Below, in pieces: positions 1 to 9,490 of a stretch of 64,000 bases of DNA. Location of the stretch: contig OY294049.1 of assembly GCA_958510825.1 (NCBI GenBank), positions 1,426,001 to 1,490,000 of the forward strand, in the 5' to 3' direction. Source of the stretch: Brachypterus glaber (Eukaryota > Arthropoda > Insecta > Coleoptera > Kateretidae). The notes under the pieces are model-generated. The model had not been told where the DNA came from. It saw nothing but the letters and a program-made list of their open reading frames with translations, and made no database searches. Made by a program: the position numbers and the translations under genes. Positions within the stretch are counted from its first letter, which is position 1. Each line of letters opens with the position of its first letter.

Positions 1-264
1 GTGACACATAAGCATTTTTGTAAACATTGCTATACCTTCTGGCAATGCAATCATTTTTCTAGTACAAGAATCATTCTGTAAATTAATAAATTCCTAAAAG
101 TACATCAGTGGTACTCACTCACTTAACTGCTGTATTTTATAGCAACTGTTCGCGTGTCCCCGAATGACCAATAAAATCTCCCTTGTCTTCGATGGTATAA
201 AATATCTGATAATATAGGTGACTGGATAGAAAAGATAGTTAAATTAATAAAAATTCAGACTCAC
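1..264. other. Putative intron of the minus-strand gene at 265-550
   Basis: No coding signal or repeat is recognised. If the exon at 265-550 is real, this stretch is the start of its downstream intron, beginning with GTGAGT on the minus strand (264 down to 259) and leaving the window at position 1. Confidence 0.25.
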
Positions 265-550
265 GAATAGTTTTCATATGGTACGGACCTGATATCTTCA
301 GCGGGACAGCTAAATCAACAGCATGGTCTTCGGGTTCGGTAGTATATCGCGTGCCGGGTGACCACACACGTGGAAAGTTGTTAAATAAAACATAAAGCAC
401 GTTAACAGTTTGTCCTTTATTTGCTCGTTGTTGGAAGTTTTTGCGCGACAAGGATGAAAATCTCCACATATCTTTAAGCAAGTATGACTTGTAGATAGAC
501 GGTTTCACGTTCGATACAATTGCAGAACAGATAACGTCATACAAAAACAA
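265..550 (-). CDS. Candidate protein-coding exon, unknown product
   Basis: An open minus-strand stretch of about 95 codons whose composition stands out from the AT-rich surroundings (varied residues, segments such as PRVWSPGTRYTTEPEDHAVD). It ends at a canonical donor, C^GTGAGT (exon base 265, intron from 264). Its left side follows an AG at 552-551 (GGTAG), with an in-frame stop directly upstream, so it is either an internal exon with a weak acceptor or a first exon starting at an internal Met (MWRFSS..., about codon 28). The frame opens at a TTG codon, which is not a credible eukaryotic start. No signal peptide, membrane segment or known motif is recognised, so no function is offered. The rest of the gene would lie left of position 1. 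Confidence 0.4.
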
Positions 551-627
551 CTACCGTTAAATTTAACTTTTTATTTCGGAGTTTTGCTGGAATACTTTCC
601 GTTAGTGTTTTTATACATTTTGTTAAA

Positions 628-686
628 GAATATACAATACGGAGAAAACAAATATAAAACGATTAGATCAATACTGACGTGATTGT
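628..686 (-). repeat. Solo arm of foldback family F
   Basis: About 55 bp match, with few changes, the reverse complement of the right arm of the foldback at 25373-25554 (shared cores ACAATACGGAGAAAACAAA and AAAACGATTAGATCAA). Only one arm is present here, so this is a truncated relic. Confidence 0.6.
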
Positions 687-799
687 ATAATTTCTATCAA
701 TCTGTATACTATGCCACTGTTGTTTTTGTGACTAAATTTAGTTTCCATATATGGCAGATAACTTAATAATTTACTGAATACTAATAAAAATATATTTAG

Positions 800-872
800 T
801 TTGGGTTCGAACCAGAGACCGATCTCTGGTAAAGGCATTTAGGCTGTAGACTAGCTGTCATTCTAACCATCT
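800..872 (-). repeat. Possible tRNA-derived SINE head
   Basis: The minus strand carries an A-box-like TGGTTAGAATGA (869-858) and a B-box GGTTCGAACC (813-804), about 45 nt apart, as in an RNA polymerase III internal promoter. The T-arm around the B box can pair four of five positions. There is no proper acceptor or anticodon stem, so it is not a tRNA gene. No body or tail of a SINE is recognised. The B box is itself a palindrome, so a chance match is possible. Confidence 0.3.
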
Positions 873-1624
873 ACTCTTCTCTACTCATCAACTCAACTAG
901 ACTGCACGAATTTAAAAATGCACCCAAGAGAGGAAAATTTCGACAAAAAGTCAGCAGACAAAAAAGAAACTGTCATCTGATTCACCCGGTTAAAATCAGC
1001 AGCATTAAATATAAAATTGCCATTCTTAAAACTCGTTAAAATTCTAACTTATAAATTAATTTAAAAAGAAATTAACAAAAAAATGTATTTACAAGAATGA
1101 TGAAAATGGCATTACGCAGAAATCATCTCATTATTATTGATATATTTTCCTTCCTTTTTTTATGTTGTTAAGTTACTTAGTTAAATTTATTTACACAATT
1201 TCATTTTAATGAGAACTAGGAGTGATAAAAAATTAAACTTGATTTATAAACAGCATGTCTTCTTTATGTTAAACTTAAGCAAATAAATAACTTTAAATGA
1301 TTCAATTACGTTTAAATTAATTAATTTATCAACATCTAAAGGAAAGTAGTACACACAGATCTAAATTCCCCTTTATTAAAATCAATTACACAAAAAAAAA
1401 ACCCTATTTCCAGATACCAAGTTTGGCAAATCAAAATATGGTTGTCAACTATGTAAGTATTTGGACGTTTTTTTCCAAAATTAGTGGATAACCCATAGCA
1501 CAAGTTTTGTAACTTATTTGGGGCTCTCCATGATTCTGCGTATCTATTTAAATAAATAAATAAAATTATAATCTTAATATAATATAAAACCGAATACTAA
1601 ATAAAACAAATTATTCTTTTATAC
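873..1624. other. No recognised feature
   Basis: AT-rich unique-looking sequence with short homopolymers; no open frame, repeat or structure that can be supported. Confidence 0.5.
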
Positions 1625-1870
1625 CGTGTACAGGTATAAAAAGGGGTTCCACAAGGATCACTTCGAGGACCACTTCTTTTGAGTTAATTTTAGGATGACT
1701 TTGTGCAATGTTTATATTAACGAAATTTGATATTTCAAGTGTGGATTTAAATGACACCTAACACTCATTGATAAACAAAAACCCGAAATTCAATTCAAAA
1801 TCTTTTGAAAAGGTTTGTGGGTGGTTTATTTCATATCTACCTAATTCCAAACTTTGATCTTTGTCATTCT
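1625..1870 (+). pseudogene. Decayed non-LTR retrotransposon reverse transcriptase
   Basis: From 1635 the plus strand reads KGVPQGSLRGPLL, the hallmark GVPQGS-LGPLLF block of jockey/CR1-type reverse transcriptases, followed within a few codons by a degraded (I)NDL-like segment. Further on, in shifted frames, a DDT-like triplet and then a FEKVCGWF-SYLPNSKL string correspond to the region after the YADD catalytic loop (usual pattern: leucine-rich stretch, then WF.. N.L..N..K). Several stops and frameshifts make it a dead fragment. Neither the 5' nor the 3' end of the element can be placed. Confidence 0.65.
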
Positions 1871-2601
1871 GGTTATTGTATTTATTAATAGTTGTCAATA
1901 CGTTATACACATTAATCTAAAAGTTTTTCTATAAACACTTATAATAATAGACCCATTTAAAATTCTTGGGCAACCAAGTGACAAATACTCTTCCATTAAA
2001 GTTAAAATATAGCTATTTATAATACAATAAAGGTCTATCCACAACTGTCAGAGTTCGGTCTTAAATAATGACCACAGTCAAAACACTCAATTGTTAGAAA
2101 TCGTTTTCACAGTGAAGTGTGGCTCATTCACAAATTTTACCTAAAAATTGCAAAATAGCTTCAACTGTAGGTACATTTTTATTAAATATTTAGATGGTTG
2201 GTATGGATAAAATTCTAAAATAGAGTCTAGACAGACAGAAGATAGTCGACGTTATCATATTCTTAACTAGTGCAAAAATGTTATATAAAATGTATATTAC
2301 ATGTTGTTGAAAATATTAGTGGAAGAACTGGTGTCCATTTTTATTTTATTATTTTCTCCTGGTTATATTTTATATATGTACATTCAAATTAGGCTATTTT
2401 TAAATTGCTAGGCTCCGGATCCTGTTCCTTTGGATGCTAGAAGCTCCCAAAGCTATGACTGAGCTACCAAAAATCTATTTTTAACTTGCCGAGTCATATA
2501 CATTACATTTATTGCATTCAGATTAAGCTATTACTTTATTACCGAATAAATTAAATTCAAAAATTAATATTTAAAAAATATATATAGGATGATTGAGGAA
2601 A
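1871..2601. other. No recognised feature
   Basis: AT-rich sequence without supported coding, RNA or repeat features. It may include decayed 3' parts of the LINE relic to its left. Confidence 0.4.
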
Positions 2602-2736
2602 ATATAGTATGTTTCACTCAGACGAAAAGTGCTTTGTTTTACTCTTCTGCAATTTCCGGACTCCGCTTCGCGTCGTCGTAAATTTTACAGACTAGTAGAA
2701 AAAAGCTTCACTTTTCCTCTTAGTAAAACAATATAT
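2602..2736. repeat. Diverged foldback with CG-rich tip
   Basis: The arms 2602-2632 and 2705-2736 pair imperfectly (about three quarters of positions). The tip region holds CTCCGCTTCGCGTCGTCG (2661-2678), a CG-rich palindromic core like those in several other foldbacks of this window. Confidence 0.5.
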
Positions 2737-2790
2737 TATTTATGCCCGGTGACCTATTTTAGTTTTGAATTGAAAGTTTTTGCCCGATTT

Positions 2791-2991
2791 GTATAATTTA
2801 ACTTTTTCATTTTTGGGGAATAGGGCTTTGGATCTGACTAAAATCGTTATCTAATTTAGCTGTGACGTTTTTATTTCCAATAAAGGTTCGTAAACAACAA
2901 AAATCCATCGTCGAAACGTCACAGCAAAATTAGATAACAATTTTAGTCAGATCCAAAGCCCTATTCCCCAAAAATCAAAAAGTTATATTTT
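2791..2991. mobile_element. Foldback MITE, arms about 78 bp
   Basis: The left arm 2791-2870 and right arm 2914-2991 are near-perfect reverse complements (shared core TAGGGCTTTGGATCTGACTA), separated by a loop of about 45 bp. No coding content. No convincing target-site duplication could be assigned. Confidence 0.85.
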
Positions 2992-4135
2992 AATTTTGGT
3001 CTTAAATGAAAGCTTATGATGTAAGGAATCGATTGATACAAGTTTCCCGAAGGGCCAATTTTTTCCCTATTTCACAAAACAACACCCGTAGACTATATAG
3101 GTTACAAGTTGACCTTGACGCTCAAATTTAAGATTACTAATCTGTTTTAGATTTTTTAAAGTTCGCTTAGAAGCGAAACGTTTTATTTTGATCCAAAACT
3201 TGTCTTTAATTAATCAAAACATAGATAAAAAGGGTGGATCGGTATACGACCTACGCGATATGGTACAAAAAGTGTTTAGTTATGGGACCTACCACAGTGT
3301 TGGTGACAAAGTAGACAGATGACTGTCTACAGAATAAATAAACTTATACTAGTGGTCGTTGGTGTGTGACCCCCTAAGAACAACATGCAAAATTAACAAT
3401 ATACAACGCCATTAGAACCAGTTTATTTATTTTTTTAACCGGACCCCCTCTACCTACGAGTAATTACCTACTATACAGCGTGGCTTATTTAAAGCCAAAT
3501 ATTAATTAAAGGGTAGATCTAGGAATCTAACTATATATAGTTACCTAGGAACCTAACTATATATAGTATGGTTTAACGTAATGGGACACACACCACCATT
3601 TTATTATGAATTTATGCTATAGTACTAGAACTCACAAATTCACACTCGCCCTGCCTTTTGGGAAAAGTAGGCATTGAAAATTGAAATTTAGTTAATGAAG
3701 GTTATTGTACGCAAAAAAAATCAATAAATTTTAAATTCCATTAAAAGATATACAACATATATACCAGGTGGCCCAACTCTAGTTATCCAGAAATTTTCTC
3801 GAAAACTAAAAGATATAATCAATGTCTATTAAAAGTAGCCAAAAATTAAACCCACCACTTAACACCCTTCCCCAACTTAACCCTAAATTTATTTAAGGCG
3901 CTCAGTAGGAATTTTTAAGGTTTATTATTTCACAATTCCAGAAGATAGTCAATTTTGAATCGATTTTCCTATTTTTTTTTAAGAACTTGTTAAGACTTGT
4001 ACTTTTATAACCTATTGCTTGATTTGAGGCATAACAATTGAGTACTGAGAGGCTAAGTTGTCAGATTTCAATTTTTTCATTTATTTCAGAGAAGAATATT
4101 TACGGTTTTTGAGGTTGCTAAAAAATTAAAATTTA
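2992..4135. other. No gene; small tandem duplication
   Basis: No coding signal. The one clear structure is a 23-bp direct duplication, 3519-3541 and 3545-3567 (CTAGGAATCTAACTATATAT and onward; one base differs). The rest is AT-rich and unrecognised. Confidence 0.5.
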
Positions 4136-4530
4136 AAATGGCGCATCCAATATGGCGTCGAAAATTAGTGACTAAGTATTTTTTAAGGTCGTTGAAACCA
4201 AATCTGATGTTAGAAATTAAAAATTAAAATGACTGATTATTTATGGATTACTTTTAACCTAAATTAGTTTATTTTAAATGTAACCGTCTTAATTTATTGT
4301 CTATATGTTTAAATGTATGTATTCTAAAGTGCCCACAGTCTATAAAAACCTGACAAGGCCCGCCCTGAAGATGCTTCAATGATTGAAGCGAAAGCGCTCG
4401 GCTGATCTTATTTATTTATTACAATTATACCGATATACAAAGAATCATAGTTTTTTCATTTTTGATTATTTATGGAGCGCGCCAATTTTAAAATTTCGAC
4501 GCCATATTGGTTTGTGTGTCATTTTGAAAA
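4136..4530. repeat. Inverted-repeat-flanked segment around a hammerhead motif
   Basis: CCAATATGGCGTCGAAA at 4147-4163 recurs inverted near 4495-4511, with weaker flanking similarity (ATGGCGCATCCAAT against GGAGCGCGCCAAT). The hammerhead-like motif at 4355-4409 lies between the arms. This suggests a small retroelement terminal repeat or retrozyme-like insertion, but no coding region is recognised. Confidence 0.45.
4355..4409 (+). ncRNA. Hammerhead ribozyme-like motif
   Basis: The conserved core is in order: CTGAAGA (4365-4371), a perfect 7-bp helix II (GCTTCAA/TTGAAGC, loop TGA, 4373-4389), GAAA (4390-4393), a self-complementary AGCGCT (4393-4398) that could form helix III between two copies, then C4399 as the expected cleavage residue. 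Flanks CCGCC (4360-4364) and GGCTG (4400-4404) pair at four of five positions as helix I. One extra T (4372) sits between the core A9 and helix II, and the same insertion occurs in the other hammerheads here. Short palindromic helix III is typical of hammerheads in Penelope-like elements and retrozymes, which work as dimers. Activity is not shown by sequence alone. Confidence 0.65.
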
Positions 4531-5287
4531 TTCCTACTGTGCGGCACCCCTATAATTTTTTTAAAATTAAATTACTTAAGCGATTATTTTTTTCTATTTG
4601 GTGAGTAATAAACTATAAACATTAGAAATTAAGAGAGAGAAATTTATATTTAAACTTATTTGTTTTAAGAGTAAACCATCATTATTACTATGGGTAAGGC
4701 TAAAATATTAATTAAGACGTTACGTAGGAGTAAATTTATTTAATTTAAATTAAGCAAGAAAAAACAACAAATTAATGTATTCAGTTTTTTTATTGTCCAA
4801 TTATGACAGCTTAATTATGCTTTTCACTTATAATTAATGTTGTATTTATATAAATAAACTTTTAAATAGGAACTATTAATGTTACTACAACATGAAATTG
4901 AATATTTAATATTAAAAAATTCAATATATATTAGTCCAGGAAACACGTCAATAAAACTCACATTCTATTTTTTCAAATATGCCGGTTCTTTTGGGTCCTA
5001 AAAGTTTAAAAATCTGTGGAAATAAGGTACTCTAAAAATCTATTTTTAACTTTCCGAGTTATAAATTACATTTATTCAGGTTAAGCTATTTACACAATAA
5101 TTTTTGGGCCAATGGGTTAAAAATAGTTTTTAAAAAGTGCCTATGACAACAAACTTTCAATTTTTAAAAACATTTTCTTATAAATATTTGTACGACGTAA
5201 AATGACAGTTAATGGCGATTTCTCCCGTTAGATTAGACAGGGACAAAAGTTCTACCCAAAAAGGATAGAAGACATACATACACTCCC
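4531..5287. other. No recognised feature
   Basis: AT-rich; no supported gene or repeat. Confidence 0.5.
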
Positions 5288-5367
5288 ACTTCCACCCAAC
5301 CAAACAAATTCTGTATTTGTTCTTTGTTGAATAAATACAATATTTACTTGGCCGGACGAAAAGTGTA
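5288..5367. repeat. Foldback, copy 1 of a local pair
   Basis: Arms read CAACCAAACAAATTCTGTATTTG and its near complement AATACAATATTTACTTGGCCGG. It is related to the better preserved copy at 5471-5560. Confidence 0.65.
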
Positions 5368-5470
5368 ACTATATTATTTTTATTAAAGAAATTACTGGCG
5401 CCATCTAAGTTTTAGTAGCATTATCTTATTCTACAGATTCACATTAGCTATGTTCGTTCGTGCCGCTCAA

Positions 5471-5560
5471 AGCTACACTTTCCGGCCAACTAAATAAATA
5501 CTGTATTTGTTGTATGAAAAACAAATACAGTATTTATTTGGTTGGCTGGAAACTGTAGCA
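5471..5560. repeat. Foldback, copy 2 of a local pair
   Basis: The arms (core AAATAAATACTGTATTTGTT and its complement) pair over about 40 bp with a loop near 9 bp. It shares arm sequence with 5288-5367, so two members of one small foldback family lie 100 bp apart. GGCGCCATCTA at 5397-5407 lies between them. Confidence 0.75.
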
Positions 5561-5756
5561 CAAATGAGATAGAGATAGGGTAGACGTCTTTTGTTTCATA
5601 ATTCTAGTTGTAGAGAGCTCCATTAAATATAAACGTAAAAACTATCAAAAGCAGAATGGGTAATAAAAATATCACTAAAAGTCATATTTTTAAATACTAA
5701 TCATATCTGCCTTGATTCAATTTCTTACTCAGATTCTGCGCTGAGTTTACTTACAC

Positions 5757-6170
5757 TGTAAAAAGTAAACTGAATATTCAGTTACAATGGATAGAAAATC
5801 GGAAGTTATTATCCTATACAATTGACCTTTATTCTTTGTTAAAAACACGCAACATTTCATGTCCGTCCTTAAATATAAAAGTACCTGGCTTTAGAACTAT
5901 AGTGTTTTTAACAAATATAAAAGCACATTTGTATAGGATTCGAACTTTTGATCCATTTGTAACTAAATATTCAGTTATAAATGGATAAGAAGTTATAATC
6001 ATATACAAATGTACTTTAATTTTTGGTAAAATCACTATAGTTCTAAATTAGGAAAGGACGGACATAAAATGTTGCGTGTATTTAACAAAAATTAAAGTAC
6101 AATTGTATAGGATAATAATTTCCGATTTCCTATTGATTTGTAACTGAATAATTAGTTTACTTTATACTAT
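5757..6170. mobile_element. 0.41-kb near-perfect palindrome (foldback element)
   Basis: Both halves are reverse complements along almost their whole length (centre about 5965), with scattered mismatches and a short indel. Matching blocks include ACGCAACATTT, ATGTCCGTCC, TTTAGAACTATAGTG and GTATAGGAT. Each half also shows internal similarity between its outer and inner parts. There is essentially no loop. No coding content. Likely a foldback transposon or an inverted duplication. Confidence 0.9.
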
Positions 6171-6314
6171 ACTGGAAATTTAATAAAACCTACAGTGACT
6201 CATACCTCTGGCTTTGCGAAGCTTCGCGAGTCACATCCGAACTGGTATGATCTTCGCCTTTTATCACACATTCGCAACTGAGTCACTGCAGGTTTTATTG
6301 AATTTTCAGTATAT
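6167..6314. mobile_element. Foldback MITE with CG-rich tip
   Basis: Arms TAATAAAACCTACAGTGACT (6181-6200) and AGTCACTGCAGGTTTTATTG (6281-6300) extend outward to about 35 bp each. The loop holds GCTTTGCGAAGCTTCGCGAG (6211-6230), a self-complementary CG-rich tip. It abuts the large palindrome on its left. Confidence 0.85.
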
Positions 6315-6519
6315 TTATTTTATAAGCTATTTTAATAGATTCATAAGCACTTTTTGTAAAAATAAGTAAAAGCGGCTAACCTAAGGGTACTGCTTTATAT
6401 TTTTCTTTTTATACATATTATATTATGTATAAGTTATACCTATTGTATTTACTGGACTAAACAAGAATATTAATTTTTTAATTATTTTTATCATTTAATT
6501 TAAGAATTTAAATATTTAA

Positions 6520-6571
6520 TGGTCCTAAACCGTTATTAGGAATTCGCCTACTAAATAATGGTTTGGACTTT
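6520..6571. repeat. Short hairpin
   Basis: GTCCTAAACCGTTATTAGG (6522-6540) pairs with CTAAATAATGGTTTGGAC (6551-6568) around an AATTCGC loop, giving about 18 bp of stem. Confidence 0.6.
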
Positions 6572-6961
6572 TAGATTGTACGTTTTATTCAAATTAAATA
6601 ACCATGTTATTATCCCACAATAATTATTATTTTGACCATATCAAACATCAATAAATTTTTATATTGTTCCAAATATCTTGACAAGAAAAGCTTACAGCAA
6701 TATTTTATTAATACAAGACATGAACGAAAAACGTACAGTACTACTTACGTTATTATTTATTTATTTATATTATTTATTTTTAAATAGTAATATTACACGA
6801 AACCCCATATCACATAATAATCTTAAAGACTCTTTTTTTCTATTCTGAAAACTTTAATGGCATGGCTAGAATTACCCTAGCCCATATTACGGAATAACTA
6901 ATATGTAAATTTATCAGCGAAAAATAACTAGATTTTAATATTTCAAATTATAGTGATTTTT
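6572..6961. other. No recognised feature
   Basis: AT-rich; nothing supported. Confidence 0.5.
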
Positions 6962-7002
6962 AGAACTTTCACTTTCGGGTTTAGACCGTGTTAATGGATT
7001 TT

Positions 7003-7055
7003 CACTTTCCGACGTTTCGTCTCTTACTACTAGAGACATCTTCAGGGATTAATCT
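7003..7055 (-). ncRNA. Hammerhead ribozyme-like motif, left repeat
   Basis: Mirror copy of the motif at 7370-7425: on the minus strand CTGAAGA (7045-7039), helix II GTCTC/GAGAC, GAAA and palindromic ACGT before the expected cleavage C (7011). It lies in the left inverted repeat of the Penelope-like remnant. Confidence 0.7.
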
Positions 7056-7088
7056 GAAACTAAGTTTCGAATCAACTTGTGTCACTAT

Positions 7089-7294
7089 TTATGACGAGTT
7101 GTGGTTATTCACCCGTGACGAGGTTTTTCCTATCAAAGACTTCCATATTGCAGGTAAGTGGTAACCAGTGTCCCGATTGATATTGTTAGGATGCTTGATG
7201 ATTTCTATCGATTCCCGTATCTTCCTTGGCATTTTTCTGTTTTCTGTTAATATTTGTTTTGTTTCAAACAAGTTGATTTTATGACCTGTTTCAT
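7089..7294 (-). pseudogene. C-terminal fragment of Penelope-like protein (downstream of GIY-YIG)
   Basis: The minus-strand frame entered from the right arm reads YETGHKINLFETKQIL... then RKIRESIEIIKHPNNINRD and a GYHLPAIW segment. This matches the conserved end of Penelope-like polyproteins just after the GIY-YIG endonuclease (R.IRE.IEI.KH..N.NRD.G..L...W). The full protein normally has an N-terminal reverse transcriptase and a GIY-YIG nuclease, and none of that remains. The frame runs into the left arm and stops at 7089-7091, so the terminal repeat supplies the last residues and stop. It cannot be functional alone. Confidence 0.85.
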
Positions 7295-7369
7295 AGGAAA
7301 AACCTCGTCACGGGTGAATAACCACAACTCGTCATAAATAGTGACACAAGTTGATTCGAAACTTAGTTT

Positions 7370-7425
7370 CAGATTAATCCCTGAAGATGTCTCTAGTAGT
7401 AAGAGACGAAACGTCGGAAAGTGAA
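7370..7425 (+). ncRNA. Hammerhead ribozyme-like motif, right repeat
   Basis: The core reads CTGAAGA (7381-7387), an extra T (7388), helix II GTCTC/GAGAC with a 9-nt loop (7389-7407), GAAA (7408-7411), self-complementary ACGT (7411-7414) and the expected cleavage residue C7415. Helix I can form from TCC (7378-7380) and GGA (7416-7418). The minimal palindromic helix III implies that a dimeric or double-hammerhead fold is needed. Such motifs are established for Penelope-like element terminal repeats; cleavage here is inferred. Confidence 0.75.
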
Positions 7426-7464
7426 AATCCATTAACACGGTCTAAACCCGAAAGTGAAAGTTCT

Positions 7465-8001
7465 TTTTATCTTAATGGCCGTGAAAGCTTAAAATCTAAA
7501 AAAGTGATTTTTAGGTTGTCTTATGACAAAAATGGAGGGATAATTTACTATAAATGTGTTTAATGTGAAAATACTAGTTTAGTTTGGTATTGCAATACTC
7601 TCCGGAGAAAAATGCCTAATAATTTTGCATTCCCCTGATTATAATTATTAAAGATGATACTACTTTTATCTTTTCAAATAGATGCGTTTATTAAATTTTT
7701 ATTATTTAAATCAGTTTAGATACATGCTGCGAGCTACGGGAATGGTATCGTTAAAATTTGCAAAACAGCATTGACGAAAAAATTATTATTTTTTTTAAAT
7801 AATTTTACAGTTCATTTGACTGTAGGTAGGTATGTTAAATATTAATTAAATGCAGCTTCTTTTCTCAAAACGTTTCGTTCGATTTTTTTCTGAAAATTAA
7901 ATTATAGAATTTTTCAAAATGTTAAAACATTAATGACATTAAGAAATTAAATCAAGGATGATTTACCCCAACAGTTCAAACAACTAAAAATTGACCAATA
8001 A
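7465..8001. other. No recognised feature
   Basis: AT-rich with poly-T and poly-A runs; nothing supported. Confidence 0.5.
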
Positions 8002-8140
8002 AATACTAGTTATTATATACCAAGGTAGAGAAGACTTTTTTATAGCCGAGCGTATTAAATCCCGAGCTGCGTAGCAGCAAATGATTTAAGAGTGCGAGGC
8101 TATAATAGTCTTCTCTACCGTAGTTTATATATTAGTTTTT
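8002..8140. mobile_element. Foldback MITE with CG-rich tip
   Basis: Arms share GGTAGAGAAGAC / GTCTTCTCTACC and extend to about 55 bp on each side (ATACTAGTTATTATATACC against TAGTTTATATATTAGT). The tip is GAGCTGCGTAGCAGC (8064-8078), self-complementary. Confidence 0.8.
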
Positions 8141-8620
8141 TCACTACTAGCACTATTTAACTATTTTTATTCAAATAATAAAATAAATTATTAACAGAAA
8201 TTATATTTCTTAAAATTTTCATAAAAATCAAGTAGCCTTGATCAATGACATTTGCTCAAATAAATACTTTGAACTGTTTAAAAATTTAGTTTTTTTATTT
8301 TTTTTTTTTTTTTCATAATACTTAATAAATAGAAAGATATTTAAAGCTATTTTCTTGGGTTTAATTGGTAAAAATTGCACAAAGCACTGAAAAATCTAAA
8401 GGGCAGAAATCAATTAGTTATAAAATTATTATTGCTATAGGTGTAGAAAATTGATTTCACAGTCTGAAAACATGATAAATAATGGTATGTTCTAAAGTGA
8501 AAAAAATATGTTAAATAATTCTGATATTTCACTGGTGAAATTTTTAGTGAGTTTAGTATTATTAATAATTAATTCAATATATTGAATGGGTAGAGTCTAC
8601 CCGGTAGACCAACCATTACT

Positions 8621-9319
8621 TCGTCGTATGAGAACAACAAGGTTTCAACTGTATAAATTATAGATTTGAGTTGTGATCAATCAAAACTTTAAAATCATGA
8701 AACTTACCTTAAATTTCATAATTGAGTGGTGTATTATGTTGGGATGGGCTTATATTAGGATAAATTAGTACCTATAATACACATTTTGTTGATATTTTAA
8801 ATATTAGCTAAAATAAATAACCAGTTGGAACTTTGATAACCCAAAAATCTATGAAAAGTAGTAGTACAACTGAGTTAGAACCGTTTTACATTAAATTCAC
8901 TGTTTGTTTTAATAATTTGTGCATAAATGCCATATTTTTCATAAATTATTATTAATCATTATTAAATTGATAATTAATAGTTGTTTCGCACAAGTATTCC
9001 TCATCAACCCCCATAATTTTGGTAAAAATGACAGGCCAAACTATTTATGCATTAGTGACATCGATGTGACTTAAGTTAATTTTCATTAACGAAGTACCTG
9101 ATTTTTAAGTAAGAAATTCAAATTAATCTTTATTATCAGTTAGAACCTCGTTGCACTAAAAAAAATTCAAAAAATGCAGATAGAATATGGTTGTATTGTA
9201 AATAAAATGGGTTATGTGCATAATATTTTTGTTTTTTAAGTACAGGTAAAAAGTCCAAATACAAAAAAGTGAAAACCTGAAAAAATGTTAGTTGAAACCT
9301 TGTTGTTCTGATACGACGA
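8621..9319. mobile_element. TIR element with internally repeated terminal motif (iterated-TIR element 1)
   Basis: The termini are inverted: TCGTCGTATGAGAACAACAA (8621-8640) continuing GGTTTCAACT, and its complement ending ATACGACGA at 9319, a TIR of about 31 bp with one or two mismatches. Variants of the inner TIR motif AGTTGAAACCTTGTTG recur inside near 8823, 8873 and 9139, besides both ends. No open frame. About 700 bp long, with no clear target duplication. The superfamily is not assigned. The same architecture is seen at 14307-15199 and 32745-33650. Confidence 0.8.
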
Positions 9320-9329
9320 TTTTTATATT

Positions 9330-9490
9330 TCGCGTACTTATGGTACTGGTTAAGGAATAGTATATTTTGTAAGTAGTATAAAATAAAAAATATTCCGAAT
9401 GATATCCGTTCATGCGGAATTTAGCATACGAGCCGTCAGGCGAGTATGATGGTCTCGCGAGTGCGGAATTACTATTCCATACGTGTTAGA
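9330..9490. repeat. Degenerate foldback with CG-rich centre
   Basis: GGAATAGTA near 9353 and TACTATTCC near 9470 face each other, with GCGGAATT blocks at 9415 and 9462 and a CG-rich centre ACGAGCCGTCAGGCGAGT (9428-9445). The pairing is imperfect. Confidence 0.35.

Larger units (their letters stand above)
6962..7464 (-). mobile_element. Penelope-like retroelement remnant with inverted terminal repeats
   Basis: Two 172-bp inverted repeats, 6962-7133 and 7293-7464, appear identical by eye. They flank a 159-bp segment that encodes, on the minus strand, the C-terminal end of a Penelope-like protein. Penelope-like elements are known for LTR-like repeats in direct or inverted orientation and for hammerhead motifs inside them; both features are present. 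The element is strongly 5'-truncated: the reverse transcriptase and most of the GIY-YIG domain are missing. Arm identity indicates a recent insertion or recent arm homogenisation. Confidence 0.85.

Noticed and set aside
800..872. A functional tRNA gene
   Set aside because: A and B boxes are present but acceptor and anticodon stems do not form.
3160..3185. GCTTAGAAGCGAAACG as a hammerhead half
   Set aside because: Helix II and GAAAC are present but no CTGANGA precedes them.
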